In this document: positions 8,342-15,024 of the stretch, piece after piece
How positions within the stretch are numbered: the first letter of the stretch is position 1
How the letters are laid out: each line of letters starts with the position of its first letter
Assembly (NCBI GenBank): GCA_019637755.1
Contig: JAHBVC010000001.1
Span: 372,001-436,000 of the forward strand
Direction of reading: 5' to 3'
Length of the DNA stretch: 64,000 nucleotides
DNA from: Anaerolineales bacterium
Lineage (GTDB): Bacteria > Chloroflexota > Anaerolineae > Anaerolineales > UBA11579
The notes under the pieces: generated by a model
Databases searched by the model: none
What the model saw: only the letters and a program-made list of their open reading frames with translations
Told to the model about the DNA's origin: nothing
Translations under genes and position numbers: made by a program

Positions 8342-8520
8342 GGCCGCCCCCTTGGTCGAGCTGGCGGCGCGATACGATCCAAATCCTCACGGAGGATGAA
8401 GTAGACACCGCCCTTCTTCTGGGCCTTGAGGCGCTTCTGCCGTATCAGGCGCGCAATGTAGGCAACCGTAACCTTTTTTACCTCGGCCGCTTCTGCCGTA
8501 GTGAGGTAGTCGTTCAACAT
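8323..8520 (-). CDS. Helix-turn-helix excisionase-type DNA-binding protein
   Basis: 65 residues: MLNDYLTTAEAAEVKKVTVA, IARLIRQKRLKAQKKGG, YFILREDLDRI. This is the MerR-like helix_turn_helix (HTH_17) fold shared by excisionases and small phage regulators, with the usual recognition segment and a wing that packs against the C-terminal helix. Its ATG lies 6 nt after a TATGCT box, so the message may be leaderless. It is transcribed divergently from the 8583/8636 genes and may control that switch or excision by the 9.5-kb recombinase. Confidence 0.8.
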   Translation of the reverse strand: MLNDYLTTAEAAEVKKVTVAYIARLIRQKRLKAQKKGGVYFILREDLDRIAPPARPRGRPWPKKS

Positions 8521-8526
8521 AGCTAT

Positions 8527-8555
8527 AGCATATCAAAATAATTGGTACTTGACAA
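8527..8555 (-). promoter_or_regulatory. Promoter for the minus-strand HTH gene (TTGTCA-17-TATGCT)
   Basis: Read on the minus strand: TTGTCA at 8555-8550, 17-bp spacer, TATGCT at 8532-8527. The ATG of the HTH gene follows after 6 nt, so transcription would start at or next to the start codon. The -35 box overlaps that of the divergent promoter, so the two cannot easily be used at once. Confidence 0.6.
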
Positions 8556-8576
8556 GATACTATTTATAGATATAAT
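8549..8576 (+). promoter_or_regulatory. Consensus sigma-70 promoter (TTGACA-16-TATAAT)
   Basis: TTGACA at 8549-8554 and TATAAT at 8571-8576 are both perfect. The ATG of a 16-codon frame lies 6 nt downstream at 8583, followed by the 55-residue gene at 8636. This is the best promoter match I noticed in the prophage and points to a lysogeny- or early-type transcript. Confidence 0.75.
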
Positions 8577-8582
8577 TAGTGC

Positions 8583-8633
8583 ATGTCTGAGATACAGTTT
8601 ACTCAGGCAAATACACGGAAAGGAGGTAAATAG
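8583..8633 (+). CDS. Possible 16-residue leader peptide
   Basis: A short frame, MSEIQFTQANTRKGGK, starts right where the 8549-8576 promoter would initiate. Its last codons contain the Shine-Dalgarno sequence (AAGGAGG) of the next gene, and its stop at 8631-8633 is 2 nt before that gene's ATG. It could couple translation to the 8636 gene; it may equally be untranslated leader. Confidence 0.35.
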   Translation: MSEIQFTQANTRKGGK

Positions 8634-8635
8634 CC

Positions 8636-8803
8636 ATGACGGAAACACAGAAGTACCGCAAGAGCCGACGCGTGCGCAAGTTCCAAGCGCAGCGAAGGAA
8701 GTATCGCCGCTCGCGATTTCTTTTCTTCGCCTTGCTCGGTGAAGCGGTGTTCGTGGGAACGCTGGTGCTTATTGGATTGAGCCTGCTGGGCGCACTTCGG
8801 TAA
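8636..8803 (+). CDS. Small basic membrane protein (55 aa)
   Basis: Encodes a very basic N-terminus (MTETQKYRKSRRVRKFQAQR and more Arg/Lys) followed by one hydrophobic helix (about residues 29-53, ending GLSLLGALR). An excellent ribosome site (AAGGAGG) and a consensus promoter lie upstream. A short basic-plus-membrane protein expressed early from a prophage could act in exclusion of other phages or in membrane targeting of DNA; this is speculation. I recognise no family. Confidence 0.6.
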   Translation: MTETQKYRKSRRVRKFQAQRRKYRRSRFLFFALLGEAVFVGTLVLIGLSLLGALR

Positions 8804-8935
8804 GACTGGCGGGTCGGGCGGGGTTCGTAGCCCCGCCCGACTTCCGTCACCATAATACCAGATCTACCAAATCGGATGAAATCACTTTAAACTAAGCACA
8901 ATGCGGGCGCCGGCCATCGGGGCGCAGGAGGAAAA

Positions 8936-9109
8936 ATGGAACAGCGCGAATACAAGCTTGATGTTTACCAGGTAATTGACGGCACAGACAATTGGCCCTT
9001 GGTGGACACGATCACGGGTAGCTCACCCGAAGAATGCCTGGATGCAGCAGAGGGCAAATACGGCAGCAACAACGAGTACCACTGGACCAATCCTGTGGAA
9101 ACCAACTAA
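8936..9109 (+). CDS. Hypothetical acidic protein (57 aa)
   Basis: Starts MEQREYKLDVYQVIDGTDNW and ends YHWTNPVETN. A clear RBS (CAGGAGG) lies 5 nt before the ATG. It reads as a small soluble alpha/beta protein without a motif I recognise. It lies between the early promoter region and the recombinase operon, where phages often keep small regulatory proteins. Confidence 0.5.
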   Translation: MEQREYKLDVYQVIDGTDNWPLVDTITGSSPEECLDAAEGKYGSNNEYHWTNPVETN

Positions 9110-9132
9110 CACCTTGACAGGGCCTAGATTTA

Positions 9133-9144
9133 GAACTCATGTTC
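9133..9144. promoter_or_regulatory. LexA/DinR-type SOS box candidate
   Basis: GAACTCATGTTC fits the Gram-positive-type LexA box GAAC-N4-GTTC perfectly, with one extra symmetric base each side. A TTGACA lies 13 nt upstream and an extended -10 (TGCTAGAGT) starts directly after the box at 9145. The next genes are the 76-residue protein and the tyrosine recombinase, so SOS control of excision is a natural hypothesis. Confidence 0.45.
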
Positions 9145-9279
9145 TGCTAGAGTCTGGGCCTGGGGGAGCGCAAAAGTCCCCCTCTAAAAACACAAACCGC
9201 CCGGCAAAGCCGGGCGGCGCTACCTCTGAAGCGCGTTAGCCAGGAAGCCATTCGCTGCAGAGAAGGAGGATAGTTTACC

Positions 9280-9510
9280 ATGCCCCACCCCGATAAGTTG
9301 CTTCAGCCACCAGCTAAGTTTCATCAGCACATGGCCACCCAACTGACCCAGCGCATCATCGACCAGATGGACCAGCTCGGTGCCCCGCCAGCGGCCATCG
9401 ACTTGGCGCTCTGCCTTTCGTACTTTCAGGACCCACAGCGGTCACCCCGCGACCTGGCTTTCTTCGTTGGCCAGGCCACTACTGCCCTCGCGGCCACCGG
9501 AGGTCTGTAA
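9280..9510 (+). CDS. Hypothetical protein upstream of recombinase (76 aa)
   Basis: 76 residues, MPHPDKLLQPPAKFHQHMAT to TTALAATGGL, mostly helical, with no family I recognise. The RBS (AAGGAGG) is strong and its stop overlaps the ATG of the recombinase gene (TAATG), so the two are co-translated. A partner role such as directionality factor or arm-site accessory is possible from position only. Composition is acidic-neutral with no membrane segment. Confidence 0.6.
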   Translation: MPHPDKLLQPPAKFHQHMATQLTQRIIDQMDQLGAPPAAIDLALCLSYFQDPQRSPRDLAFFVGQATTALAATGGL

Positions 9511-10472
9511 TGAATGACCAAAACGCCCGCAAGGTGACAAGGTTTCTGATGGAGAGCAAATACACCGATGCCACGAAGGTGCTGTATCGCACCAACCTGG
9601 GCTATTGGTTTAGCTGGGTGGAGGCCTGCGGCTTCCCGCTTGACCAGCTTGACCAGGAACATGTGGCGGAGTTCCTTGAGATGGAGCACCCCAAGGGCTA
9701 CTGGTCCCAAGCCAGCAAGTACAACTTTGCAGGAACCATCAAGGCCTTCTACAAATGGGCCTACCCCGAAATCACTCATCCCATCACCCGCATCCGCGTC
9801 CGCAAGGCTCCCGTAAAACCGCGGCCTTTTTACAAAGACGAGGAAATTGAGCGCCTGCTGGACAGCTTCGGCGACACTTCAGTAGAGATTCGCAATAAAG
9901 CGATTGTCTCGCTCGCCTACACCACCGGCCTGCGCGTCTCGGAGATCTGCAGGCTGGAGATTGATGACGTCAACTTCTCAGATCTCTCGCTGGTGGTGCT
10001 GGTGAAAGGCCAACGCTACGAGACGGCCATATTCACCCGCGAAACAGCTCAGTACTTACTAGATTGGCTTTCGCTGCGTGAACAGTATGTGACCGATGCC
10101 CGCGTGAAGAACGTTTTCATTGCGCTGTGGGGTGGCTACTGCGGCCGCCCACTCACTCGGCATGGGCTGCGGGGCATCTTCTATGCGTTCACCGAAGGCG
10201 CAGGCCTGGAGCGTGGCTCGCCCCACCGCTTCCGCCACTCCTGTGGGAACAACCTGCTGGAGAATGGCGCCAATGAGCTGCTGATTCAGATGGGCTTGCG
10301 GCTCAAGGACCGCCCCACCGTAGCACGCTACACATCTGGCCGCAATCTCAGCCAGCTGCGCAAGCACCTACCCCGCGCCAGCGCTGCACCAGACCCGCTC
10401 TTGCTCTTTGACCCCAGCCGGCGACCGAATCCCAATATGCCAACTTTCAAGTCCAGATACAACAAAACATGA
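9510..10472 (+). CDS. Phage tyrosine recombinase (XerC/D-like integrase)
   Basis: 320 residues with a SAM-like core-binding N-terminus (residues 5-95) and a catalytic domain carrying TTGLRVSEICRLEI (Arg142), HRFRHSCG (His239, Arg242, His243) and the nucleophile in VARYTSGR (Tyr274). It would cut and rejoin DNA at short core sites to integrate or excise the prophage. It lacks the extra N-terminal arm-binding domain seen in the integrase at 36 kb, so it is of the shorter Xer-like class. It lies in the middle of the prophage rather than at an end, with a co-translated small gene in front and a 17-bp perfect palindrome behind. An alternative role is dimer resolution or a phase switch. Confidence 0.85.
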   Translation: MNDQNARKVTRFLMESKYTDATKVLYRTNLGYWFSWVEACGFPLDQLDQEHVAEFLEMEHPKGYWSQASKYNFAGTIKAFYKWAYPEITHPITRIRVRKAPVKPRPFYKDEEIERLLDSFGDTSVEIRNKAIVSLAYTTGLRVSEICRLEIDDVNFSDLSLVVLVKGQRYETAIFTRETAQYLLDWLSLREQYVTDARVKNVFIALWGGYCGRPLTRHGLRGIFYAFTEGAGLERGSPHRFRHSCGNNLLENGANELLIQMGLRLKDRPTVARYTSGRNLSQLRKHLPRASAAPDPLLLFDPSRRPNPNMPTFKSRYNKT

Positions 10473-10537
10473 CGGCCGGCCACCCAAAAAAGAGACCGCA
10501 GCAAGTATAGGTTGAACCAAAGTCGGGCCGTTTGTTC

Positions 10538-10574
10538 CACCAGGTAGCGGATGAAACTCATCCGCTACCTGGTG
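10538..10574. repeat. Perfect 17-bp inverted repeat with 3-nt spacer
   Basis: Arms at 10538-10554 and 10558-10574 (CACCAGGTAGCGGATGA and its exact complement) flank AAC. No T-run follows on either strand, so it is not a standard terminator. It lies 66 nt after the recombinase stop codon. It may be a recombinase-recognised site, a protein operator, or a structured RNA end. Confidence 0.7.
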
Positions 10575-10611
10575 TGCTTGATTTCAAAAGACGCCACGGA
10601 GACCATCCAAT

Positions 10612-10642
10612 CAAAAAGCCGCCCCAATCGAGGCGGCTTTTG
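10612..10642. terminator. Bidirectional rho-independent terminator
   Basis: AAAAGCCGCC and GGCGGCTTTT pair around an 8-nt loop, giving an A/T-flanked GC stem that works on both strands. It separates the recombinase gene (plus) from the end of the minus-strand early operon. Confidence 0.75.
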
Positions 10643-10663
10643 AAATACAGAAGAGAGGCGAGG

Positions 10664-11590
10664 CTAAGCCACTGCCTGCAAAGGCACAGGGGCGGCAGAC
10701 AGCAACTCCAAAAGTTTCTCAGCTTGCGCGTCCCTGGCGGCGGCCCTGGCGGCGGCCCTGGCGGCGGCCCTGGCGGCGGCCCTGGCGGCGGCCCTGGCGG
10801 CGTCCCAGGCGGCGGCCCTGGCGGCGGCCCTGGCGGCGTCCCAGGCGGCGGCCCAATCACCTTCCTCAGGCATATCGCCCGCGATGGCCCGTTCGTGCAA
10901 CGTGGCTACACGCAAGATCACGTCATGCACTTCAGGCTCGCTCTCACGCGGCATCAAGCGTAGCACGCCGTGCTCCGGATCCACCAACAGCCAATGGCAG
11001 AACTTGTAGTAAACACCCTCCAAGTCTGCGCCAACAGGAATTGCTTCTAGGAAGCGCAGCGGGAACTCTTTAGCCTTCGCATTAGGCAAGCCCTCGAAAA
11101 TGCCATCCTCCAGATAGGCCAGCCACTCTGGAATGCCGAGCTCGGTTTCGTAGCGCTTATGTTTGCTGCCGTGGATGGTGCACCCCACTGCACAGCCCTT
11201 ACCGTTCTCCCAGTATTTGCCCTGGATGATCTCGTCAGCCAACTGGTGGGCTTTTACCCGGTCGAGGTACTTCGTTTTCACGGCTGGGTCACCGTGATAA
11301 GCCAGCAACTTTTTGTCACTCATATTGCACTTCCTTCCATAGTAGAGGTTTGATTGCGAATGGCAGCCTTCAATTTCTCTGTTGGCAAGGGCTTTAGCGC
11401 CGTCGCCAAAGATGCGATCAGTTTGCAGGCCAACGCCAGTAGCCATGTTGCGGGCCAAGCCTTCGTATGCGCCTTTAGTGCCTGCGCGCCTGATGAAGCA
11501 TTCAAATCCAGCCAAAAAGAATGTTGGTCGGCGGCCAGAGAACAGAAAATGCTTCACATCAATCTTCCTGACGTCCTGGAGGTCGCTCAT
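10664..11590 (-). CDS. Phage early protein with C-terminal Ala-Arg repeat helix
   Basis: 308 residues if the ATG at 11590 is used; it overlaps the upstream stop as ATGA. An internal in-frame ATG at 11323 (MSDKKLLAYHGDPAVKTKYL) has GGAAGGAAG upstream and could give a 219-residue product. The middle part (CAVGCTIHGSKHKRYETELG, PLRFLEAIPVGADLEG) is globular and unknown to me. The end is a long run of ARAA-type repeats (about residues 247-287) encoded by a 12-bp tandem repeat, predicting one extended helix. Third and last gene of the early operon. Function unknown. Confidence 0.55.
   Translation of the reverse strand: MSDLQDVRKIDVKHFLFSGRRPTFFLAGFECFIRRAGTKGAYEGLARNMATGVGLQTDRIFGDGAKALANREIEGCHSQSNLYYGRKCNMSDKKLLAYHGDPAVKTKYLDRVKAHQLADEIIQGKYWENGKGCAVGCTIHGSKHKRYETELGIPEWLAYLEDGIFEGLPNAKAKEFPLRFLEAIPVGADLEGVYYKFCHWLLVDPEHGVLRLMPRESEPEVHDVILRVATLHERAIAGDMPEEGDWAAAWDAARAAARAAAWDAARAAARAAARAAARAAARAAARDAQAEKLLELLSAAPVPLQAVA
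10733..10855. repeat. 12-bp tandem repeat encoding ARAA units
   Basis: About ten units of GGCGGCGGCCCT (plus-strand reading), with a few GTCCCA variants that give Trp-Asp in the encoded protein, lie inside the 3' part of the minus-strand gene. The unit is a multiple of three, so unit gain or loss lengthens the Ala-Arg helix by four residues without breaking the frame. Confidence 0.85.
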
Positions 11591-12342
11591 CCGAATTTAG
11601 CCTTCACATACTCAAATGCTTTGATGGCGTTAGTTTGACCATCGCCATACTCCTGGGCGATCTTTACCGAGCTAACATGATCCATCAAAGCATCAGCGTA
11701 TTTGTAATAAGTCGTCCAGTCTTTGGAGTCAATTGGCGCACCTTGAACCGTAGTCGTGGCTGGAGATTGATCAGATTGCGTATTCGCCGGGGATTCGGAG
11801 TACTCCGCATCGATCACGCCCTCCATCTCCTCGGCCGGTGTGGGCTTGTAACCACCAAGCACCATGATCCATGCCAAGGCAATACGCAGCGCCTTGCTGG
11901 TTGCCCGAGTGATGGCCATTGAGCGAGGTGCGTTCAGGTCCATCCCACCCCAACGCTTGTAAGAGCCGCCGCTTTTGCGATTCAGCACCTCATCTGTGCG
12001 ACAGATAGCAGACGCTCCGCCAATCACAACGCCGTCAGAGTTACGCACAAGGTCGATATAGGCCTCAAACTGGTGCACCCGGTCCGGCCCCTCCCCTTCA
12101 ACCACAGTCTCTACGGAGCGTTCCTTCGGCGTGATGCCAAGCATTGATCCAAGCGTCGCCCAGCCCTCAACCTTCACGTACTTTCCGTTCTTCATCGGGA
12201 CAAATAAGTTCTTGTCCTCGATGATTTTGGCAAGTTCTCGCGCCACCTCTGTAGCAGTAATCACCACGTCGCGGGGCGATGCCAACTGCACGCTGCCCAG
12301 AAAGACGCTACTTTGCAAAACCAGATCCTTACTTTCGTTCAC
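11587..12342 (-). CDS. Phage early protein, possibly recombination-related
   Basis: 251 residues: a lead-in (ITATEVARELAKIIEDKNLF), the block MKNGKYVKVEGWATLGSMLG, a strand-rich middle (YIDLVRNSDGVVIGGASAIC) and a helix DLNAPRSMAITRATSKALRI ending LGGYKPTPAEEMEG. This pattern recurs in phage early genes near recombination functions. I cannot name a confirmed family; a single-strand annealing (Rad52/ERF-like) fold is one guess. It sits between a zinc-ribbon-like protein and the Ala-Arg repeat protein, with 4-nt overlaps on both sides, so all three are made together. Confidence 0.6.
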   Translation of the reverse strand: MNESKDLVLQSSVFLGSVQLASPRDVVITATEVARELAKIIEDKNLFVPMKNGKYVKVEGWATLGSMLGITPKERSVETVVEGEGPDRVHQFEAYIDLVRNSDGVVIGGASAICRTDEVLNRKSGGSYKRWGGMDLNAPRSMAITRATSKALRIALAWIMVLGGYKPTPAEEMEGVIDAEYSESPANTQSDQSPATTTVQGAPIDSKDWTTYYKYADALMDHVSSVKIAQEYGDGQTNAIKAFEYVKAKFG

Positions 12343-12788
12343 GCTACCATCTCCATTTCGCGAGTGTTTTTGATTGCATTAGCCAATCTGCCTTCTGTGC
12401 CGCAGCCGGTGCAGATGGTGCGCTCGCCAATCACGGCCAGCATGCGGCCACAAATGCAGCGCGGAGTATCTTCGTTCGCTGCATCGTCCGCCTCAGGAAA
12501 ACGCAGCGCCAGGGCGCCACGCACATCTTCGATGTTTTTGAAGGTCGGGGCCGGTCTCTTGAACATGAGGCTGAAAACCAGCCTCTCATCCATCCCCAGC
12601 ACCGCCCACTCAACGCCATCATCCTTGTGTAAGGCCATGAATGTGCGGCGGATGGTCAGCTCGCTCGCGTCGCATTGCTCCTGAGTGTCGGCTTTGTAAG
12701 CCGCCGTGTACTCCCAGGGTAAGTGCGGAGCTTTGCGCTCAAACACGACCAACTGGATCCGATAATCGTCATTGATTTCTGCTGTCAT
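12339..12788 (-). CDS. Phage early protein with C-terminal zinc ribbon
   Basis: 149 residues. The N-terminal part (MTAEINDDYRIQLVVFERKA) is of unknown fold, and the C-terminal part has four cysteines spaced as CICG and CTGC (about residues 111-132), a small zinc ribbon. It is the first gene of the minus-strand early operon and starts about 40 nt after the TATAAC box at 12828. Such proteins often accompany phage replication or recombination genes. Function unknown. Confidence 0.55.
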   Translation of the reverse strand: MTAEINDDYRIQLVVFERKAPHLPWEYTAAYKADTQEQCDASELTIRRTFMALHKDDGVEWAVLGMDERLVFSLMFKRPAPTFKNIEDVRGALALRFPEADDAANEDTPRCICGRMLAVIGERTICTGCGTEGRLANAIKNTREMEMVA

Positions 12789-12827
12789 GGCTTCTCCCTG
12801 TCACTAAAACTTAGTCTGTTATTCCAA

Positions 12828-12856
12828 GTTATAAACCCAGATAGAATTGGTGTCAA
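12828..12856 (-). promoter_or_regulatory. Early operon promoter (TTGACA-17-TATAAC)
   Basis: Read on the minus strand: TTGACA at 12856-12851, 17-bp spacer, TATAAC at 12833-12828. It would drive the 12788-10664 operon. Its -35 box is the left arm of the 12851-12881 palindrome. Confidence 0.7.
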
Positions 12857-12881
12857 GTTGGATTTATAATCCGACTTGACA
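12851..12881. promoter_or_regulatory. Palindromic operator containing both divergent -35 boxes
   Basis: A 31-bp near-perfect palindrome. The arms TGTCAAGT and ACTTGACA lie at the outside and the centre is GGATTTATAATCC. Each outer arm is the -35 box of one promoter (minus at 12851-12856, plus at 12876-12881). A dimeric repressor bound here would block both, as at a CI/Cro-type switch. Confidence 0.65.
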
Positions 12882-12904
12882 GTCTGGCTTTTGTCGATTA
12901 CATT
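12876..12904 (+). promoter_or_regulatory. Promoter of the XRE-type regulator (TTGACA-17-TACATT)
   Basis: TTGACA at 12876-12881, 17-bp spacer, TACATT at 12899-12904. An ATG at 12911 lies 6 nt downstream and would be leaderless; the better-spaced RBS-led ATG is at 12950. Confidence 0.65.
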
Positions 12905-12949
12905 GTCTGCATGAGTTTGAGAGCTGTACTAGCTGCCGAGGAGGACGTG

Positions 12950-13174
12950 ATGGTTGGAAAGATCATCAACCGCGTCCCCGAACTCTTGGCAAAACGAGGT
13001 GAGACCCACATTGAACTGATGTGGGGCGCTCAGCTTGTTTTCGAAACAGCCGCAGCATGGGCTGAGTTCGAAGGCCGCCAGGCACCCACCCGCGTTGAAG
13101 CGAACACAATGGCTAAATTGTGCAAGCACTTCGGGGTTCAGCCTGGCTCAATCTGGGAGTACATCCCGGAGTAG
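12950..13174 (+). CDS. XRE/Cro-CI-family transcriptional regulator
   Basis: 74 residues from ATG 12950, which has GAGGAGG 5-10 nt upstream; an in-frame ATG at 12911 placed right after a -10 box would add 13 residues. The protein has a helix-turn-helix core of the XRE kind: ELLAKRGETHIELMWGAQ, then ANTMAKLCKHFGVQPGSIWE, ending EYIPE. It lies next to a palindrome spanning two divergent promoters, so it is the likely Cro- or CI-like switch protein acting on the early operon. Confidence 0.75.
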   Translation: MVGKIINRVPELLAKRGETHIELMWGAQLVFETAAAWAEFEGRQAPTRVEANTMAKLCKHFGVQPGSIWEYIPE

Positions 13175-13338
13175 GAAAGAGATTGGGGCACAAAACAAAA
13201 AGCCCCAGCCTCTCGACCAGGACTTTCTGTTTTTTTTGTTCGCCGACCCCCGCCTGCAAGCTGAAGCGGTGAACAAGGCACCTTCACAACCGAACACTCA
13301 GTTGTATTGGCTTTTTTCAAACCACCGAAAAAAGCGTA
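13175..13338. other. Intergenic stretch between prophage regulator and tRNA remnant
   Basis: About 160 nt without a convincing gene. A weak hairpin (TGGGGC with GCCCCA across an A-rich loop near 13184-13206) and a run of eight T at 13212-13219 are visible. If the prophage also used the tRNA as target, its right attachment end would be the tRNA copy that follows. Confidence 0.4.
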
Positions 13339-13384
13339 GTGGCGAGAGTGAGATTCGAACTCACGACCAAGGGCTTATGAGTCC
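13339..13384 (-). repeat. tRNA 3'-half remnant, attachment site of the integrated element
   Basis: This 46-bp segment repeats 37186-37231 with one mismatch (A here, G there, at 13347/37194); 13348-13384 is identical over 37 bp. It covers the tRNA from the acceptor 3' end through the T arm and anticodon loop to the anticodon stem, then similarity stops. It is the displaced original 3' end of the tRNA gene, in the same orientation as the intact copy. Confidence 0.9.
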
Positions 13385-13634
13385 TGGGCAAGCCACCGAA
13401 AGGAGCAGTATAAAGCGAATTTACGGGTAAAAAGCTTCCACAGAGTACGCAGTTTCCAAGATTTCCACACCAATTGCACCAAATCTGCACCCAACATTTA
13501 GAGCTAGGAAAGAGCGCGTTTCTCGGATCAAAAATCTTTCCCTTGAGAGAAGCTGATATAATCCGAACACTCAAATGGTTGAATCTGGACTTTGTGGGGT
13601 TTGATCCTTCAAAATAGGACAGGGACATAAAATC
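13385..13634 (+). other. Left-end leader region of the element
   Basis: 250 nt with no convincing gene. It holds the arm-type site and a good -10 box (TATAAT at 13557-13562) without a clear -35, which could drive the ABC transporter genes. Start of the AT-rich composition. Confidence 0.4.
13473..13492 (+). repeat. Left arm-type integrase site candidate
   Basis: Two TGCACC motifs 10 bp apart within a 20-bp segment that matches 37107-37126 at 17 of 20 positions, in the same orientation. It lies 88 bp inside the left repeat. Paired short repeats near both ends fit arm sites bound by the N-terminal domain of the integrase. Confidence 0.6.
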
Positions 13635-14930
13635 ATGAAAAAAGCAAATCGATTATCTTCATTATTGCTTATCTTCCTAATCATCGCTATTTCAGGTTGC
13701 TCACCTGCAACAAGCGCTAGTAATTCCGAACCTATTCATATAACCATGTGGAGCATAGCTATTGAAGCCGATGCAACCCACGACGCCTTTTCCAATGCCG
13801 TCGAAACATATAACGCCAACCATTCTGATGTTCAAATTGACGTAAGTTACATTGAGAGCGAAAGTTTTAAAACACAGCTCCAAGTCGCAATTGCCGCGGG
13901 AGAAACACCTGATATTTTTCAAGACTGGGGAGGAGGAGTACTGAACACCTTAGTTGAAGCAGGTGTAGTTCGTGAAATCCAAGCACTTGGCGGAGAGGCC
14001 GGAAATGTCTTTAGACCCGCAGCCTTGGGTCCAAGTACATTCGATGGAAAGCACTATTCTGTGCCAGTCGATCTAGCATTTGCTCTCTTTTTCTACAACA
14101 AAGACCTTTTCGCTCAGCACAATGTGCAGATCCCTACCACCTGGGACGAGTTTATTAGTGTGTGTCACACTTTTAGAGAAGCCGGAATAGTTCCAGCAGC
14201 GATAGGAAATATTGAACGTTGGCCGGGCGTTTTTTACATGGACTACTTAGTAAATAGAATCGGTGGCCAGGAGGCTTATGTGGATGCCACATATAATCAA
14301 GCCAATGGCGGAACCTATAACAATGACACGTTCATACAGGCGTGGCAGAAGATAAGCGAAGCTGTTGAAGGTGGATGCTTTGAGGACGGTATTAACGGAA
14401 GCAACTCTCATGACGCGGGCCTGATGGTAGCCACCGACCAGGCGGCCATGCAGCTTCAGGGTAATTGGATGCTTTTCTTTTACAGGGATACTGATCCCGA
14501 GTTTGCCAACTCCAGTCTTGGAGTATTTCCTTTTCCAGCCTTTGAAGGAGGAGAAGGAAACCCCACGGATCTATTAGGAGGAACCGGGCAGGCTATGGCG
14601 ATTTCCGCAACTGCCCCGCCGGAAACAGAGGCCGCGCTTATTGAAATGCTCGGCAGCGAGCAGTTTGCCAGAGATTTAGCCGGGGCAGGACTAATTCCTG
14701 CGGCTGCTGGTTATGATGAGATTTTTTCCGATGATCCAATTATGCTAAGTATTTTAGCGATGCTGTCCTCTGCGAACAATCTCCATCTCTTTTACGGAAC
14801 TGACCTCGCGCCAGAACTCGCTAATGCTTACAACAATGTAACCCAACAAATTTACGGGCAAGCCACAACGCCTGAACAAGCCGCACTAGATATGCAAGAA
14901 GCTGCCGAGGGCTTGAACGAAGGCAACTAA
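13635..14930 (+). CDS. ABC transporter sugar-binding lipoprotein (family 1 SBP)
   Basis: 431 residues. The signal peptide (LLLIFLIIAISGC) ends in a lipobox with Cys24, so the protein should be anchored outside the membrane. The mature part has family-1 solute-binding features: IHITMWSIAIEAD, GETPDIFQDWGGG, the PVDLAFALFFYNKDLF hinge strand and DLLGGTGQAMAISA. It would deliver an oligosaccharide or sugar to the two permeases encoded next. Substrate unknown. This is unusual cargo for a mobile element and its base composition matches the element. Confidence 0.85.
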   Translation: MKKANRLSSLLLIFLIIAISGCSPATSASNSEPIHITMWSIAIEADATHDAFSNAVETYNANHSDVQIDVSYIESESFKTQLQVAIAAGETPDIFQDWGGGVLNTLVEAGVVREIQALGGEAGNVFRPAALGPSTFDGKHYSVPVDLAFALFFYNKDLFAQHNVQIPTTWDEFISVCHTFREAGIVPAAIGNIERWPGVFYMDYLVNRIGGQEAYVDATYNQANGGTYNNDTFIQAWQKISEAVEGGCFEDGINGSNSHDAGLMVATDQAAMQLQGNWMLFFYRDTDPEFANSSLGVFPFPAFEGGEGNPTDLLGGTGQAMAISATAPPETEAALIEMLGSEQFARDLAGAGLIPAAAGYDEIFSDDPIMLSILAMLSSANNLHLFYGTDLAPELANAYNNVTQQIYGQATTPEQAALDMQEAAEGLNEGN

Positions 14931-15024
14931 TTCGTTTTGCACCGAATAGAATCGCCAGGGGAAATCCGTTTTTTTACTTAAGTTTCGTTGACCAGATTGT
15001 GTTGGTGTTCCTTTGAACCATTCA

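Noticed and set aside
9197-9217. Terminator after the 57-residue gene
   Set aside because: CCGCCCGGC/GCCGGGCGG is a strong hairpin but no T-run follows on either strand; it lies in the leader of the recombinase operon and may be regulatory instead.
10733-10855. CRISPR-like repeat array
   Set aside because: The units are 12-bp contiguous tandem copies with no spacers; no cas genes are present.
10532-10963. Open frames on both strands with collagen-like Gly-Pro or Pro-Gly repeats across the 12-bp tandem repeat
   Set aside because: They are other readings of the GGCGGCGGCCCT repeat. The Ala-Arg reading continues a normal upstream protein with an overlapping start, the others do not.
11320-11505. 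61-codon minus-strand frame whose stop overlaps the internal ATG at 11323
   Set aside because: The overlap is tempting, but the sequence is low-quality protein and lies wholly inside the longer coupled gene. It remains a minor alternative.
13317-13628. 103-codon minus-strand frame at the element left end
   Set aside because: It translates the tRNA remnant and the arm-site region; no RBS or family.
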